A stretch of 7,130 nucleotides of DNA, taken from positions 1 through 7,130 of the forward strand of contig CAMVDK010000164.1 of the NCBI GenBank assembly GCA_947166165.1. The letters run 5' to 3'. This DNA is from an uncultured Porphyromonadaceae bacterium (lineage in GTDB: Bacteria; Bacteroidota; Bacteroidia; Bacteroidales; Muribaculaceae). A program made the translations under genes and the position numbers. The notes under the pieces are model-generated. The model had not been told where the DNA came from, did no database searches, and saw nothing but the letters and a program-made list of their open reading frames with translations. Below are positions 7,039 to 7,130 of this stretch, one piece after another (position 1 is the first letter of the stretch; each line of letters begins with the position of its first letter).

Positions 7039-7060
7039 TGCCGGCCGAGCGAAGTGCAAA
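7030..7060 (-). promoter_or_regulatory. Promoter-like element in repeat copy 2 (one mismatch in -7 box)
   Basis: On the minus strand, TTTG (7057-7060), 19 bases, then TAATGTTG (7030-7037). The spacing is identical to the ftcD promoter, but the -7 box has G in place of the first T of TTTG. It may be a weak upstream promoter pointing towards ftcD or simply a relic of the repeat structure. Confidence 0.35.
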
Positions 7061-7130
7061 ACAAAAAAGCATTTTTTTGATTTTGCACTTCCGAGGTGCC
7101 GCGTAATTTGGGCGGAGCCAACATTACTGC

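Larger units (their letters stand above)
6945..7130. repeat. Tandem 89-bp palindromic repeat, two full copies plus start of a third
   Basis: Copy 1 is 6945-7033, copy 2 is 7034-7122, and 7123-7130 (ATTACTGC) begins a third, so the array continues beyond the window. The two full copies differ at five positions: AAA versus CGG at 6953-6955/7042-7044, C versus T at 7001/7090, and A versus C at 7011/7100. Each unit is an extended imperfect inverted repeat. Its core hairpin (6965-6999 in copy 1) begins GTGCAAAAC and ends TTTTGCAC with a short GCAT-like loop and one bulged A. The outer arms also match, carrying ATTAC and GTAAT. No open reading frame is supported. The unit is AT-rich at its centre, in contrast to the GC-rich genes. 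Confidence 0.9.

Noticed and set aside
6945..7130. CRISPR array
   Set aside because: The repeats are directly adjacent 89-bp units with no unique spacers, and the unit is palindromic throughout.

Overview
The window holds six genes, all on the minus strand, from what looks like a GC-rich member of the Bacteroidales. The evidence for this assignment is: a PorX-type response regulator fused to a PglZ/alkaline-phosphatase-like domain, which is characteristic of the phylum; a Bacteroidota-style promoter (TTTG, 19 bases, TAATTTTG) upstream of ftcD; the absence of clear Shine-Dalgarno sequences before the starts; and a fused FtcD of the type common in gut Bacteroidales. I cannot name the genus from this sequence.

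In the direction of transcription (right to left) the layout is as follows. Positions 6893-7130 are non-coding and hold a tandem array of an 89-bp, largely palindromic repeat that runs off the window edge; the copy next to ftcD supplies part of a consensus promoter. Next come ftcD (histidine-to-glutamate and one-carbon metabolism, 5195-6892), a 185-bp gap with a stem-loop and a -7 promoter box, kdsD (D-arabinose 5-phosphate isomerase, 4398-5009), a degenerate PfkB-family sugar-kinase homologue (3357-4298), a TPR-like protein of unknown function (2307-3302), porX (695-2236), and the 5' end of a class A penicillin-binding protein (1-661, cut by the window edge).

ftcD appears to be its own unit. 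The five genes from kdsD to the penicillin-binding protein are separated by only 99, 54, 70 and 33 bases with no convincing promoter between them, so they could be one envelope-oriented transcription unit: a KDO precursor for lipopolysaccharide, a regulator with nuclease-like chemistry, and peptidoglycan synthesis. That grouping is inference from spacing and orientation.

The two points most worth a second look are the palindromic 89-bp tandem repeat that carries promoter elements, and the PfkB homologue that appears to have lost its catalytic and several ligand-binding residues.
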